The notes: generated by a model from the sequence alone, not told the origin. Shown: positions 51,301 through 60,282, numbered from the stretch's first letter. The stretch is DNA of 64,000 bases from IDS-8 sp040902105 (GCA_040902105.1 JBBDXW010000026.1:105044-169043); one strand, 5' to 3'. A program made the numbers and translations.

Positions 51301-52878
51301 TCAGCCGTTCAGGCTGCCCCAGTTTTCCAGCATGAACTTCGCGGTTTTCATCGCGACCGCCTTCGCGGTAAAGGTCGAATTCGCGGCAGAGCTGGTCGGG
51401 AACACACCCGGTCCGCCCACAAACAGGTTATTGACCTCGTGCGCCTGCCCTTCCGCATTGAGGACAGAACTCGCCGGGTCTGTGCCCATGATCGTGCCGC
51501 CCATGATGTGTTGCCCGCCCTGCGGCCCGTGCCACGCTTCGCGCGCGCCGGCTGCCTTGAAGATTTCCACGCCTTCTGCTGCGGCCGTTTGCCAGAGCTT
51601 GCGGCCTTCGGCGCTGGTTTCGTAAACGATCCGCGCCAGCGGAAATCCGAATTGATCTTTCTCTGTGGCAAGTTCGATGCGATTCTGCGGCAGCGGCTGA
51701 TCCTCGCAGACGCCCACCATTGAACCCATATGGCGCGCGCCTTCCAGCATGAACGCGTGCAGCTCTTTGCCGAAGATGTCCGGGCGGGTCATGGCAATGC
51801 CGAGGAGGTCGTTCGGTTTCAGCGCCAGGCCGATTTCCCACTGGCGACTGCCGAACGCACCGTCCGGGTCGCTCTTTTTGCCAAACGCATCCTGGCAAAG
51901 TAACTGCCCGCCAGTCGCACCGAGAAAGTTCTGCATGTCTTCATTGAACAAACCGCTGATGCCAACCGCGGGATGGGACATCAGATAACGTCCAAGGGAA
52001 CCGCTCTTGTTGGCCAGGCCGTTCGGATGATTCGTGTTCGCGGAATTCAGAAGAATGCGCGCATTCTCAATCGTAAATGCACAGAGCACGACGGCGCCTG
52101 CCGGCTGCACGATAGCTTCGCCGTCGGGCGTGTAGTACTCGACACCCGTCGCTTTCTTACCCGGTTTGTCCACGAGCACACGCGTTACGTGCGAATGCGG
52201 TTGCAGCCTGGCACCCGCTTTTTCGGCGCGCGGCAGATAGACTGCCAGCGGATTGGCCAGCGCTCCTATCGGGCAACCGGCATCGCACCAGCCGTCCCAG
52301 ATGCACGGCGGGCGGCCTTTGTAAGGCTGCGTGAGCACGGCCATCGGAATGGGTGCAGTCTGCATGTCGAGCGCCGCGAATCCACGCGCTATTACATTGC
52401 CATGATTGGTCACCAGAACCGGAGGCAGAGGATAAGGGTCTCCCTCCGGTCGCCAGATTTCCTTTTTCGCGTCACCGGAGATTCCGACATCACTCTGCAC
52501 CAAGTCATAAAACGGGCGGAGGTCGGAGTAATCGAGCGGCCAGTCCAGTGCACGCCCATATTCGCTTTTCTCGGTGAAGTCCGCTTCGTGAAAGCGCGGC
52601 CAGACAGCGTAGTGATGGACCGCGGCCCCGCCGTATCCATGCCCGGCATTGAAATTGAACCAGATGCTGTCCGGCCCTTTTTCTACAACCGGGGGGGATG
52701 CCCACTTGAGCCTGCGTGCCCATATTTGCGAGCTGTAGAGATCGGTAAGCTTTCGCGCGCCGCCGCGCTCGAGCACGAGAACGTCTTTCCCGGCTTCGGC
52801 CAGCACCGCCGCGAACAGGCTGCCGGCCGCGCCCGTCCCGACGACGACGACGTCAACCGGCTCCTTTACCTTAGACAT
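51301..52878 (-). CDS. GMC family FAD oxidoreductase
   Basis: The 525-residue flavoenzyme begins with VVVGTGAAGSLFAAVLAEAGKDVLVLERG (FAD Rossmann). It has NAGHGYGGAAVHHYAVWPRF, the mid-region CIWDGWCDAGCPIGALANP with paired Cys, and the C-terminal GGQHIMGGTIMG and GPGVFPTSSAANSTFTAKAVAM. It resembles the membrane gluconate/sorbitol dehydrogenase large subunits. Its start overlaps the subunit-3-like gene by 8 bases, so the two form a complex that probably oxidises an alcohol in the periplasm. The flavoprotein itself has no signal peptide and may be exported with its Tat partner. Confidence 0.94.
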   Translation of the reverse strand: MSKVKEPVDVVVVGTGAAGSLFAAVLAEAGKDVLVLERGGARKLTDLYSSQIWARRLKWASPPVVEKGPDSIWFNFNAGHGYGGAAVHHYAVWPRFHEADFTEKSEYGRALDWPLDYSDLRPFYDLVQSDVGISGDAKKEIWRPEGDPYPLPPVLVTNHGNVIARGFAALDMQTAPIPMAVLTQPYKGRPPCIWDGWCDAGCPIGALANPLAVYLPRAEKAGARLQPHSHVTRVLVDKPGKKATGVEYYTPDGEAIVQPAGAVVLCAFTIENARILLNSANTNHPNGLANKSGSLGRYLMSHPAVGISGLFNEDMQNFLGATGGQLLCQDAFGKKSDPDGAFGSRQWEIGLALKPNDLLGIAMTRPDIFGKELHAFMLEGARHMGSMVGVCEDQPLPQNRIELATEKDQFGFPLARIVYETSAEGRKLWQTAAAEGVEIFKAAGAREAWHGPQGGQHIMGGTIMGTDPASSVLNAEGQAHEVNNLFVGGPGVFPTSSAANSTFTAKAVAMKTAKFMLENWGSLNG

Positions 52879-53443
52879 TCCATCCCTCCGGCGGCAGTAT
52901 GTGCTGCATGTACGGAACGTTCAGTTTCTCGAATCCTGCGGGCGTGCCGTACACGACATCGACCGCATCCGACCTGAGACACAGGTAGAAAAGAAAGATC
53001 GGAAATTGATCGACTACGGCGCCGGGCGCGGACATTTCCTTCACCAGACGTTCTGCTTCGTCCGCGTTCAGTTCATCAATTGATTTTTCGAGGCTGCGCT
53101 CCGCCATCGCCGCAGCCACTTCCACTCCCTTGGTATAAAAGTCGAGATACGGCAATGGAACCTGAAAATACTTGGCTATGAGGAGTGCCTCGTTCGGATC
53201 GGCGTTGAGCTGGTGATCGATGAAATGAACCACGCCCAGATCGGAAGAACCGGGGACCATTGCATCGGCCAGGAAACCGAGCCGCCGTGCCTGTACGCCA
53301 CTTAACTTCAGAAGGGGAACGTTCTGGGCACGCGCCTGTTCGGGCGTCAGCAACATGGACACTCCGCCAAGCTTGAACGTCAGGCAGAGCAATGAGCCTT
53401 TGAATGCTCGATCGACAAGTGCTCGTCTGGTTAATTTCATCAT
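52871..53443 (-). CDS. gluconate 2-dehydrogenase subunit 3-like protein (Tat signal)
   Basis: The 190-residue small subunit has a twin-arginine leader (KLTRRALVDRAFKGSLLCLTF) ending near ARAQ. The mature part has GFLADAMVPGSSDLGVVHFIDHQL, the GNT2_DH_3 pattern. It likely carries the GMC subunit across the membrane by the Tat route. One copy of the 38-bp motif lies about 50 bases upstream of its start. Confidence 0.9.
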   Translation of the reverse strand: MMKLTRRALVDRAFKGSLLCLTFKLGGVSMLLTPEQARAQNVPLLKLSGVQARRLGFLADAMVPGSSDLGVVHFIDHQLNADPNEALLIAKYFQVPLPYLDFYTKGVEVAAAMAERSLEKSIDELNADEAERLVKEMSAPGAVVDQFPIFLFYLCLRSDAVDVVYGTPAGFEKLNVPYMQHILPPEGWNV

Positions 53444-53491
53444 CGAAGTCCTCGCGATTGGAGTCGATTAAACTACGGAGGGTCTTGCTGT

Positions 53492-53531
53492 GCCTATCCA
53501 AATACTGCAGCAAACATCCCTTTGGCGCAGA
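53492..53531. promoter_or_regulatory. AraC-type direct-repeat motif, site 2
   Basis: Half A is CTATCCAAATACTGCAG and half B is CAAACATCCCTTTGGCGCAG, the most diverged of the four sites. It is 50-90 bases upstream of the gluconate-dehydrogenase subunit-3-like gene. Confidence 0.45.
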
Positions 53532-53637
53532 GCTCAAACGTGTGCATTTCCTCCACGCAATGGTAGAAATTGCCCTGCAAAAAGCACATGTGGTTAACCG
53601 GTGAGAACAAAGCGAAGCCGTGACAACTGCGGCCCGT

Positions 53638-55332
53638 TCATCGTGGCAAGGCGCACTCGAAATTGTCGCCTGCAGCGGGCGAACCCGACCCCTTGTAGTG
53701 CGCCGTCTGTGGATATGGGCATTGAGGTCGCGAGAACTTCACCGCACCGCCGTCGACGTGGTAACCGGTAATCGCGCCTGGTGCCTTGCCGGCTTCGACC
53801 CACTCGATCACAGCTGTCATGACATCCATCTGATCGGCGCCGGCGCCACCGTCACAATGAAACATCCCAGGCACCATGAACAAGCGGTAGAAATCGTGTG
53901 GGCTACTTCCCATCGCATCGTCCAGACCTTCGTAATAGCCGACCATCGGCATTGGGTTGATTGCGGCGTCGGCCCAGCCGAAGTAGGTGATCATCTTGCC
54001 GCCTCGCGCCTTGAATCGCGACATGTCCGCAGCTTTCGCATCCAGCAAGTGAGCTGTCTCCCTGTCGATACCCTCCGGTTCGACCTCGAACGGATACTGC
54101 CTCCAGTCGTAATCCGCGTCGTCTACTTCGAAGTGGAGATATTTCAGGTAGGACCCGACCATCAGCGCCTGGAAAACGGGCCCATTGCCGTTCTGCAGCC
54201 ACGGCTCCCAGCCATGAGCCCTGCGTTCCTCGCCGCCCGGCGCCCGCAACGGTGCCAGAACCTCGGCGCCAGGCGGCACACCCGGATACAGCTTTTGACC
54301 GCCTCGTTGCGGTCCGTCGTATAACTTTTCCAGCCGTGTAATTTCATCTGCGGTGAAGCAGTCGTCCCGGTCATCGCTACCGCCGCAACGCGGCAGATGC
54401 CGGGCCGGATCGAAATCGCAGTCGCGCGGATCCGTGATCAGGCCATCCTCCACCCCGTCATCGGCATCGCATCTCGCATAAACGCGCTCGGACAACAACG
54501 CCATTTTCTCCTGCCGAAAAGAAGCGCCGTCAGTGACCTGGCTGTTCCATACGTACGATAGCATCGTTCCTGTGAAATCGAATGCGGGAGCTCCCGCAAC
54601 GATTCCGTCGAAATCATGCGGAAAACGTTGTGCCGAAACCATGCCCTGCCGCCCGCCCATCGAGCAACCGTCCCAGTAGGAGTGCGCCGGCGCCTGGTCG
54701 TAGAACCCGGCAATCAACTGCTTGGAATACACGGCGGTCAAGTGAACGGCGCGGAACAGATAATCAACCGTTTTCTGCAGATTGTTGTAGGCGAACGTCG
54801 CGCCGGGCTCGCGGCGCGAGTCATGGCCGGTGTTGGTGTACGCCGTCGCAAATCCATGCCGCAGCGCCTGGTTGCGGACGTCAGCTTTGGACGCTGGCGA
54901 CTCTCCGGCAAAGCCTCCATTGCCATACATGTAGAATCGACCATTCCACCTGGCCGGCATGTTTACTTCGAAGATGATTTCCGGCGCAATGACCCCGGTG
55001 ACGCGGCAGTGATCCGGAACATCCGGCTCGCCATCACGGAGCTCGGCAAAAAGAATGGAATACTCGACGCCGGCGCGAGAAACGAGATCACGGCAATCCA
55101 GCTTCGAGGAAAACGCCGTTTCCGTGTAGCGAACGGTCGATTTATCGGCGTCCAGAAAACTGTCGCCGTTTTGCGCCCGCGCTGGTGCGCTCATCGCCAG
55201 TACACAGGCGGCGGCGCACTGCAGAATAGCGCCGGACGGCCGGCCAGCGAACGACCCGGGTTTACTCACGACAGCGGCAGGCGGCGCTACCGGTCTCCCG
55301 GCACGGGAAATGCGACCGTGGGACGCGGTCAT
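53638..55332 (-). CDS. tannase/feruloyl esterase family hydrolase
   Basis: The 564-residue enzyme has an N-terminal signal region (ILQCAAACVLAMSAPARAQ). The tannase-family nucleophile motif is SYWDGCSMGGRQGMVSAQRFP near residue 220; the lid domain is Asp-rich with a calcium-site-like DADDGVEDGLI; the C-terminal acid/His region reads FYRLFMVPGMFHCDGG. Such enzymes cleave aromatic carboxyl esters (tannins, ferulates, MHET). It is exported and lies 11 bases after the DUF6152 gene, in a unit with two other secreted proteins. Confidence 0.93.
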   Translation of the reverse strand: MTASHGRISRAGRPVAPPAAVVSKPGSFAGRPSGAILQCAAACVLAMSAPARAQNGDSFLDADKSTVRYTETAFSSKLDCRDLVSRAGVEYSILFAELRDGEPDVPDHCRVTGVIAPEIIFEVNMPARWNGRFYMYGNGGFAGESPASKADVRNQALRHGFATAYTNTGHDSRREPGATFAYNNLQKTVDYLFRAVHLTAVYSKQLIAGFYDQAPAHSYWDGCSMGGRQGMVSAQRFPHDFDGIVAGAPAFDFTGTMLSYVWNSQVTDGASFRQEKMALLSERVYARCDADDGVEDGLITDPRDCDFDPARHLPRCGGSDDRDDCFTADEITRLEKLYDGPQRGGQKLYPGVPPGAEVLAPLRAPGGEERRAHGWEPWLQNGNGPVFQALMVGSYLKYLHFEVDDADYDWRQYPFEVEPEGIDRETAHLLDAKAADMSRFKARGGKMITYFGWADAAINPMPMVGYYEGLDDAMGSSPHDFYRLFMVPGMFHCDGGAGADQMDVMTAVIEWVEAGKAPGAITGYHVDGGAVKFSRPQCPYPQTAHYKGSGSPAAGDNFECALPR

Positions 55333-55343
55333 ATCATCTCAGA

Positions 55344-55736
55344 TCATTCGACCTTGAATCCCGCCCCCGGAAAGAATTCCTTGCCGTCTTCATCGCGCAC
55401 CGCCTTTATCCAGTATCCCGCAGAGCGGCCATCTCTCATCGGGTTGCCGGTAATCGTTATTTTCGTGCCGGGCGCGAAATCGCTCTTGCGGATGCCCGCG
55501 CGAAGCAAGGTGCTGGGACCTTCGGCCTCGAATCCCCAGGTGGTTACCGTGCCATCTTCGTTGGTCACGTCGATAATCAGCCACGAATGCGGATTGGTGT
55601 ACTGAAACTCCTTGACGACACCTTTGAGCGTAATCTCTTTCTTATCGTCAAACATCGACCCGGAGTGATGAGCCAGGCCCGGCAATGAAACGAAGGTGAA
55701 CGTTCCGGCCAACAGCAAAAGTAGCAGCTTCTTCAT
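55344..55736 (-). CDS. DUF6152 family secreted protein (copy 2)
   Basis: The 130-residue product has a signal peptide (KKLLLLLLAGTFTFVSLPGLA) and a mature start HHSGSMFDDKKEITLKGVV. It continues FQYTNPHSWLIIDVTNEDG and FAPGTKITITGNPMRDGRS, the same pattern as the copy at 44746. The N-terminal His pair might bind a metal. It overlaps the upstream secreted-protein gene by 4 bases. Function unknown. Confidence 0.85.
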   Translation of the reverse strand: MKKLLLLLLAGTFTFVSLPGLAHHSGSMFDDKKEITLKGVVKEFQYTNPHSWLIIDVTNEDGTVTTWGFEAEGPSTLLRAGIRKSDFAPGTKITITGNPMRDGRSAGYWIKAVRDEDGKEFFPGAGFKVE

Positions 55737-56656
55737 TGGTCTTTACCTTCCTTCTCGTCCTCATCGTCAATGAAAGTGAAATCCGTGAATTGCGAGCCAC
55801 CGTCCTCGGTTTCAATGACGTCGTTGTTCGGATTGCCTTTGCAGGCCCAGTGCCTTATCCGCAGACTGTTATCGGGATTGTGCAATTTAGTGTAGCTTTG
55901 CCGTGTGTACCACGGTTCCAGCAATGCGGGCGGGTCGTAAATCCACACATGCCCCACGATCGTACGATCGTCGACCTTTTCCCAGATTTCCACGCCTTCG
56001 ACCTGTTCCGAGTAAAAGCCTTGTGCGCGCTCGTACATGTGAGCCATCAGCTGGTTGGTATGGGTAACCAGTTTCTGACCGTCCCAGAATCCGATCGTAT
56101 CGCCGTTCTCGGTCGGATATCTGTCCGCCTCGGGAATGTGCGCGCGACCGTCGGTGTAAATTCGCCGGACGCTGTTGAAAGCCTCTGCGACCATTGTTGT
56201 CTGGTCGGGCGTAACGATAAATTCGCGGAGAAAGGGCATATCGAGCCAGCGCGGATAACCCGGCGGGATGCATTGACTCAGAGGATCGTACTCGATGTCG
56301 TTTTTCCGGTCGTTGACCGTCTTAATGAGCCGCGCATGGTACTCCGGAGTGAACCTTGCGGTCGTCGGAACTTCGCCCTGCGGCGGTCCATCCGGGTCGA
56401 ATGCGGTACCGCCCTTCGTGCGCGCGTATACACCGCCCCAGTCCGGCACGTTGCGCCAGGTCAGCGGCTCACCGCCACCCGCTTTTTCGCTCAGCGCCTG
56501 ATAGAGAGACCAGGCAGTCTTGTGCTGGAGCCCCAGCTCCTTCATTTCCTGCCTTATTGCCGCGATGTCGTCGTCGGCATGCGCCGTGGCAACGGAGAGG
56601 AACGATACTGCGACTGCCGCCAACGCCAGTTGCGTCACGGCCCTGATGGCTCTCAT
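55733..56656 (-). CDS. secreted protein of unknown function (DUF6152 companion)
   Basis: This protein of about 307 residues starts MRAIRAVTQLALAAVAVSFL with a signal cut near ATAHA. The mature part has NVPDWGGVYAR, IVTPDQTTMVAEAFNSVRRIYTDGRAHI, TIGFWDGQKLVTHTNQL and RTIVGHVWIYDPPALLEPWYTRQSY. It shares the beta-rich pattern with the genes at 46193 and 43761. ATG 56656 is preferred, with GGGGG just upstream; the longer frame runs through the promoter motif. It leads the unit with DUF6152 and the tannase-like gene. Confidence 0.78.
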   Translation of the reverse strand: MRAIRAVTQLALAAVAVSFLSVATAHADDDIAAIRQEMKELGLQHKTAWSLYQALSEKAGGGEPLTWRNVPDWGGVYARTKGGTAFDPDGPPQGEVPTTARFTPEYHARLIKTVNDRKNDIEYDPLSQCIPPGYPRWLDMPFLREFIVTPDQTTMVAEAFNSVRRIYTDGRAHIPEADRYPTENGDTIGFWDGQKLVTHTNQLMAHMYERAQGFYSEQVEGVEIWEKVDDRTIVGHVWIYDPPALLEPWYTRQSYTKLHNPDNSLRIRHWACKGNPNNDVIETEDGGSQFTDFTFIDDEDEKEGKDQ

Positions 56657-56743
56657 AAGCAAACCCCCGATGCTGCCGACCCGGATCAAACAGCACGTCC
56701 GTGGAAAAACAACCGCTACAGTACTAAGTTCCTGCCGCTGCCG

Positions 56744-56781
56744 GCAATCCGAAAATCGCAGGAAACATCCCGCTACTGCAA
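56744..56781. promoter_or_regulatory. AraC-type direct-repeat motif, site 3
   Basis: Half A, GCAATCCGAAAATCGCAG, is identical to site 4; half B is GAAACATCCCGCTACTGCAA. It lies about 90-125 bases upstream of the secreted-protein gene that leads the tannase unit. Confidence 0.55.
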
Positions 56782-56896
56782 TGCCCGTCTCGATCCCTAT
56801 TACAGTGAAAACAATGACTTGACCCGAGGGCGGCTGTTTCCGGCTGATGCTGGGTGACATCCGACAGTGGTTACGATCTCAAAACTCACGCCGCGG

Positions 56897-57373
56897 TCAT
56901 TCGGGGCGCAATCTCTCCGGAGTCGTGTTGTCAATATCCCGAAAGATCCGCCACTGTCCGTCCAGGCCCTTCTTCATCACGAGCAACACCCGCGCATGAC
57001 GCTCCGAAGCTGCGCCACCGTCCGGCCTCGACACTCTGATCCTGGCAAGGCAGGTGTAAGTGGCCCAGTCGTGATGTACTTGTACGTCGTCCACCTGCTG
57101 CGTGATGTCCACGATCGACTCGCTTCCCCTCAGCCGATTACGATCGATAATGCCCTGGCGTCCGACTATCGGTAGCGCGTCATTCGGATAATAAATGGCG
57201 TCTTCCGCATAGAACTTCTCGAGTTCCTCGTAGTTGCGGCTTTCGACCGCACCTTCCCACGCCAGCATCGATTCGATTACCGCCGCACGGTCCTGCACCG
57301 CGTCCGCGCTTGCCGTTTCGCCGAAGAACGAAATGCTACCCACGCTAACGAGGATAAAAAGGGGCAATCGCAT
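56897..57373 (-). CDS. secreted SnoaL/NTF2-like protein
   Basis: The product of about 158 residues starts MRLPLFILVSVGSISFFGETASA, a signal peptide. An NTF2-like domain follows: MLAWEGAVESRNYEELEKFYAEDAIYY, TYTCLARIRVSRPDGG and WRIFRDIDNTTPERL. Such domains bind small hydrophobic ligands or act as simple enzymes. ATG 57373 is used; the in-frame extension reaches into the serine-hydrolase gene. It follows that gene by 83 bases on the same strand. Confidence 0.8.
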   Translation of the reverse strand: MRLPLFILVSVGSISFFGETASADAVQDRAAVIESMLAWEGAVESRNYEELEKFYAEDAIYYPNDALPIVGRQGIIDRNRLRGSESIVDITQQVDDVQVHHDWATYTCLARIRVSRPDGGAASERHARVLLVMKKGLDGQWRIFRDIDNTTPERLRPE

Positions 57374-57456
57374 GACAGGTGCCTTTTTGGCAGATCTTGG
57401 TGCTGGAAATACCCGGTATGGCGTCAACGTTCGGTTTTCGTTCCGGATTAGAATAT

Positions 57457-58803
57457 TTATCGACTGGCTGGCGCCAAGGTCTTTGCAATGGCACGCGCAT
57501 AATTCATCCAGCCCGATTCGGACGTTGTCGAGAACCAGACGATGACCAGGTCGCGGTCGGGAGAAACATAGATACCCTGGCCGCGCGCGCCGCCCTTGTA
57601 CATGTCTCCGTCCGCGAAAACGGCATCCCATTGACGGGAGTTGCAACGGCTCTCTGCCTCCGGATCGTACCGTCCGCTCGCCATGGCGCCTCGCTTGTAG
57701 ATTTCCGGGCGGCAACCGTGCTGAATCCTGTCAATCAGTGATTGCGGTACAACCGGCTCCTCCGACACCGCCTTCCAACTCGGGGTATAGAGCATCCCGT
57801 AGCGCGCCTTGTCCCGCAGCCGGCTGGACATCATTCCATAGATCGCCGCCCCGCCCTCGAGATTCACACCGACTTGCGCATCGCCCTCGGCGCCGAGTTT
57901 CGACCACACACGCTCGCTCAGCAGGTCCGCAAGGCGCTTGCCGGACACGCGCTCGGCCAGCAATCCCAGCATCTTCGTATTCATCGATGAATATTCGAAT
58001 GCCTCGCCCGCGGGATTCCTGTCGCCGACCGAGAACAGGATCTGATCGGAAGTCAGATCGCCTAATTCGCTGGTGTCTCCCAGTTCGATTCTGAAAAAGT
58101 GATTGACGGGGGACGACGGATCGGTCCGGGACTGCTCATTCTCGACCAGGTCGAGCCCAGTCGCCATGTCCAGAATGTCAATGATGCGAATGCCGTGCCA
58201 GTGAGTGCTTGCCAGTTCGGGCAGGTAGTGATCGATCGGTCTATCGACGTCGAGTTTGCCGTCTGCTTCAAGCAGGCCGACAAGCAATCCTGCAACCGTT
58301 TTGGAGGTGGAAAACCACAGGTGGTGATCGTCGTCCCGCATGCCCGGGTATCGCTCGTACAATATTTTACCCTGGTGCACTACCATGAAACCCTGAATTC
58401 GCGACCTGGGGTCCGCGAGCAGTGCGTCAAGCTCCATGGTGCCGAGCGACGATTCGGCCTCGACCGTACCGATCGATGCATCCGGTGCCTCAGTGAGTTG
58501 CTGCACGGGTCCGGCGCGTCGCACCAGGTTGTGCGGCACAAACTCCTCCCAGTGCAGGAAGTAATAGAGATTCTGATCGCCCGTGTTGTATGCATTGGTC
58601 GAAGTGAAGCCCTGGCGCATCAGGTAGCTCAGGCCGGCATCGAGACCTTTTCCGGCTTCCGCCACCGGGGTGCCGTAGGCGGGCGATTTCGTTTCTGGCG
58701 CGGCCTGCGCCCACACCGGTCCCGTCGCAGTGACCAGCGCCGATATCCACACCGAAAATGCAAGCCGGGCGACACAACGGGAAACCAACGGCGCGGAAGG
58801 CAT
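57457..58803 (-). CDS. exported serine hydrolase (beta-lactamase/class C-like fold)
   Basis: The 448-residue enzyme has a signal peptide ending GPVWAQ, the nucleophile motif STSKT (SxxK, about residue 170), a YSSMNTK (YxN-like) motif near 270, and a C-terminal GARGQGIYVSPDRDLVIVWFS that holds the third conserved segment. This pattern fits EstB-like esterases and 6-aminohexanoate-dimer-hydrolase-like enzymes more than resistance beta-lactamases. The substrate is unknown. The best-conserved copy of the 38-bp motif is 70-107 bases upstream. Confidence 0.9.
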   Translation of the reverse strand: MPSAPLVSRCVARLAFSVWISALVTATGPVWAQAAPETKSPAYGTPVAEAGKGLDAGLSYLMRQGFTSTNAYNTGDQNLYYFLHWEEFVPHNLVRRAGPVQQLTEAPDASIGTVEAESSLGTMELDALLADPRSRIQGFMVVHQGKILYERYPGMRDDDHHLWFSTSKTVAGLLVGLLEADGKLDVDRPIDHYLPELASTHWHGIRIIDILDMATGLDLVENEQSRTDPSSPVNHFFRIELGDTSELGDLTSDQILFSVGDRNPAGEAFEYSSMNTKMLGLLAERVSGKRLADLLSERVWSKLGAEGDAQVGVNLEGGAAIYGMMSSRLRDKARYGMLYTPSWKAVSEEPVVPQSLIDRIQHGCRPEIYKRGAMASGRYDPEAESRCNSRQWDAVFADGDMYKGGARGQGIYVSPDRDLVIVWFSTTSESGWMNYARAIAKTLAPASR

Positions 58804-58872
58804 AAATTTCCTTATTTTTCTATTCGCTCGACAGGAGGCCTCGCTTCATTAAAGACGCGCCCGGCGGCCGCT

Positions 58873-58910
58873 GCAATCCGAAAATCGCAGGCAATATCCC
58901 TTCGCTGCAC
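58873..58910. promoter_or_regulatory. AraC-type direct-repeat motif, site 4
   Basis: Half A is GCAATCCGAAAATCGCAG and half B is GCAATATCCCTTCGCTGCA; the halves share GCAAT...TCGC, so the site reads as a direct repeat with a period of about 18 bases. It is upstream of the serine-hydrolase gene. Confidence 0.6.
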
Positions 58911-58983
58911 AAGGAAATTGAATTGAGCCAGGCCGAGTTCCACCGTAAGGTCGAATGCAGTTGCGAACCGGGACCGATCGGAG

Positions 58984-60240
58984 TCAGCCGGCGTCCTGTG
59001 GTGTATCGATCCAGATATTCTGCTTTTTCAATGCGGACGCCAACACCAGGCTTGACGCGACATTCATGCGGTTCATGCCCCGGACCCGATAAAGCGCTTC
59101 CGCCGCATAAGCGTTATTGCCCGCCGGCGCGGGAAGTTGCGCGATCAAATTGTCGATCGCCTCCCGCGATGAAAGAACCGTCGCCATTTGCATCAAGCCT
59201 TCGTCTCGCATGCCGGCGATGATCAGGAGTTGATTGCCGGTCGGCCCGGAAAAGGTCGATATGAAGCCGTAGTCGAGATAATCGATCGTTGGACCGTCAA
59301 GGAACCCTGCTTCGCTTACGTACACTTCGCCGCTTTGCCGGTTCACCAGCTCGTCGTACGTCCTGCCCAGAACGACGTTTGAGGACGCAAATACAAATTC
59401 GGACAGTATGCCGAGCCCGCTCAGATAACCGAGATAGACGATATCGCTCGACCGAACCGTCTGGATATCGAGATCCGACTCCGACATCACGACGACCGTT
59501 CTGTCCGTAGAGCGTATCACGCTCATCACATCCGCCAGCGCAACGCCGACCCCTACGGGCAGGTAGCCCAGGCGAATGTCAGCGAAGGATTTGCCCGAAT
59601 CGCCGCTATTGTCGTAAACCGCTTCAAGGTCATCACCGCCGTCAACTCGAAAATCGCGAATCAGGCGCCGCGTGATGCCGTCCGCGTCGACTTCGGCAAA
59701 CATGTAATAGTCGCCGAGCACGACGACCAGCGGCCTGTCACTCTGTAACAGCGGTTGCCAGATTGGCGTCGCAGCGGCGAAGTCGTAGTCATCGCCCTCC
59801 GCGAACCATCCGGACGCATGCCAGCCGAGAAAAAATATCGCAAGAATCCCCGCAGCCAGCCCGCCGTACAATCGCAGCGACGTGCCGTCCGTGGCGTGTC
59901 CGGTATCGAGGCTTTCCTCGCGATTGCCGACTTCCAGCCTGTATGCGCCTTTCGGGATGAAAATGAACTGGGCCTGTTCGACCGCCAGTTCCTGATAATA
60001 ACCATTGAGCTTTTGCCGCAGGTTGTGCAGGTAAACGCGAACCGTCGAATCAGTCGCCGAGTGGAAGTCCGTGCGATCGAATACGTCCACGGCAATGTCG
60101 ATCTCTTTTGGCGCAGTGCCCGTTACCGTCGTTTCCTTAAGGTAGTTCAGCAACTTCCTGTAAACCTGCGAGCGGCCCAGAACGCCGCTGTGGCAAATTC
60201 GCTCGATTTCTTCGTCCAGGAACATCGGGTTTCCCATCAT
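58984..60240 (-). CDS. membrane-anchored winged-helix regulator (OmpR/CadC-like DNA-binding domain)
   Basis: The 418-residue protein has an N-terminal winged-helix domain, with KEIDIAVDVFDRTDFHSATDSTVRVYLHNLRQKLNGYY at about residues 42-80 and FIFIPKGAYRLEVG as the wing. It has one membrane helix (GGLAAGILAIFFLGWHASGW) near residue 140 and a C-terminal periplasmic domain. It resembles CadC/ToxR one-component regulators that sense outside signals. The periplasmic part has no named domain. It lies between the serine hydrolase and the PepSY/TonB pair and may regulate either. Confidence 0.82.
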   Translation of the reverse strand: MMGNPMFLDEEIERICHSGVLGRSQVYRKLLNYLKETTVTGTAPKEIDIAVDVFDRTDFHSATDSTVRVYLHNLRQKLNGYYQELAVEQAQFIFIPKGAYRLEVGNREESLDTGHATDGTSLRLYGGLAAGILAIFFLGWHASGWFAEGDDYDFAAATPIWQPLLQSDRPLVVVLGDYYMFAEVDADGITRRLIRDFRVDGGDDLEAVYDNSGDSGKSFADIRLGYLPVGVGVALADVMSVIRSTDRTVVVMSESDLDIQTVRSSDIVYLGYLSGLGILSEFVFASSNVVLGRTYDELVNRQSGEVYVSEAGFLDGPTIDYLDYGFISTFSGPTGNQLLIIAGMRDEGLMQMATVLSSREAIDNLIAQLPAPAGNNAYAAEALYRVRGMNRMNVASSLVLASALKKQNIWIDTPQDAG

Positions 60241-60282
60241 TAACGGCCGTTAACAAATCATAGACCGTTCCCTGACGATATT

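Noticed and set aside
55736..56857. A 373-codon plus-strand frame
   Set aside because: It is antisense to a signal-peptide-bearing gene with a good start site, and its composition is that of a shadow frame.
57457..58803. Beta-lactam resistance gene
   Set aside because: The SxxK fold is shared with many esterases and amidases, and the protein is longer and in a catabolic context; resistance is not supported.
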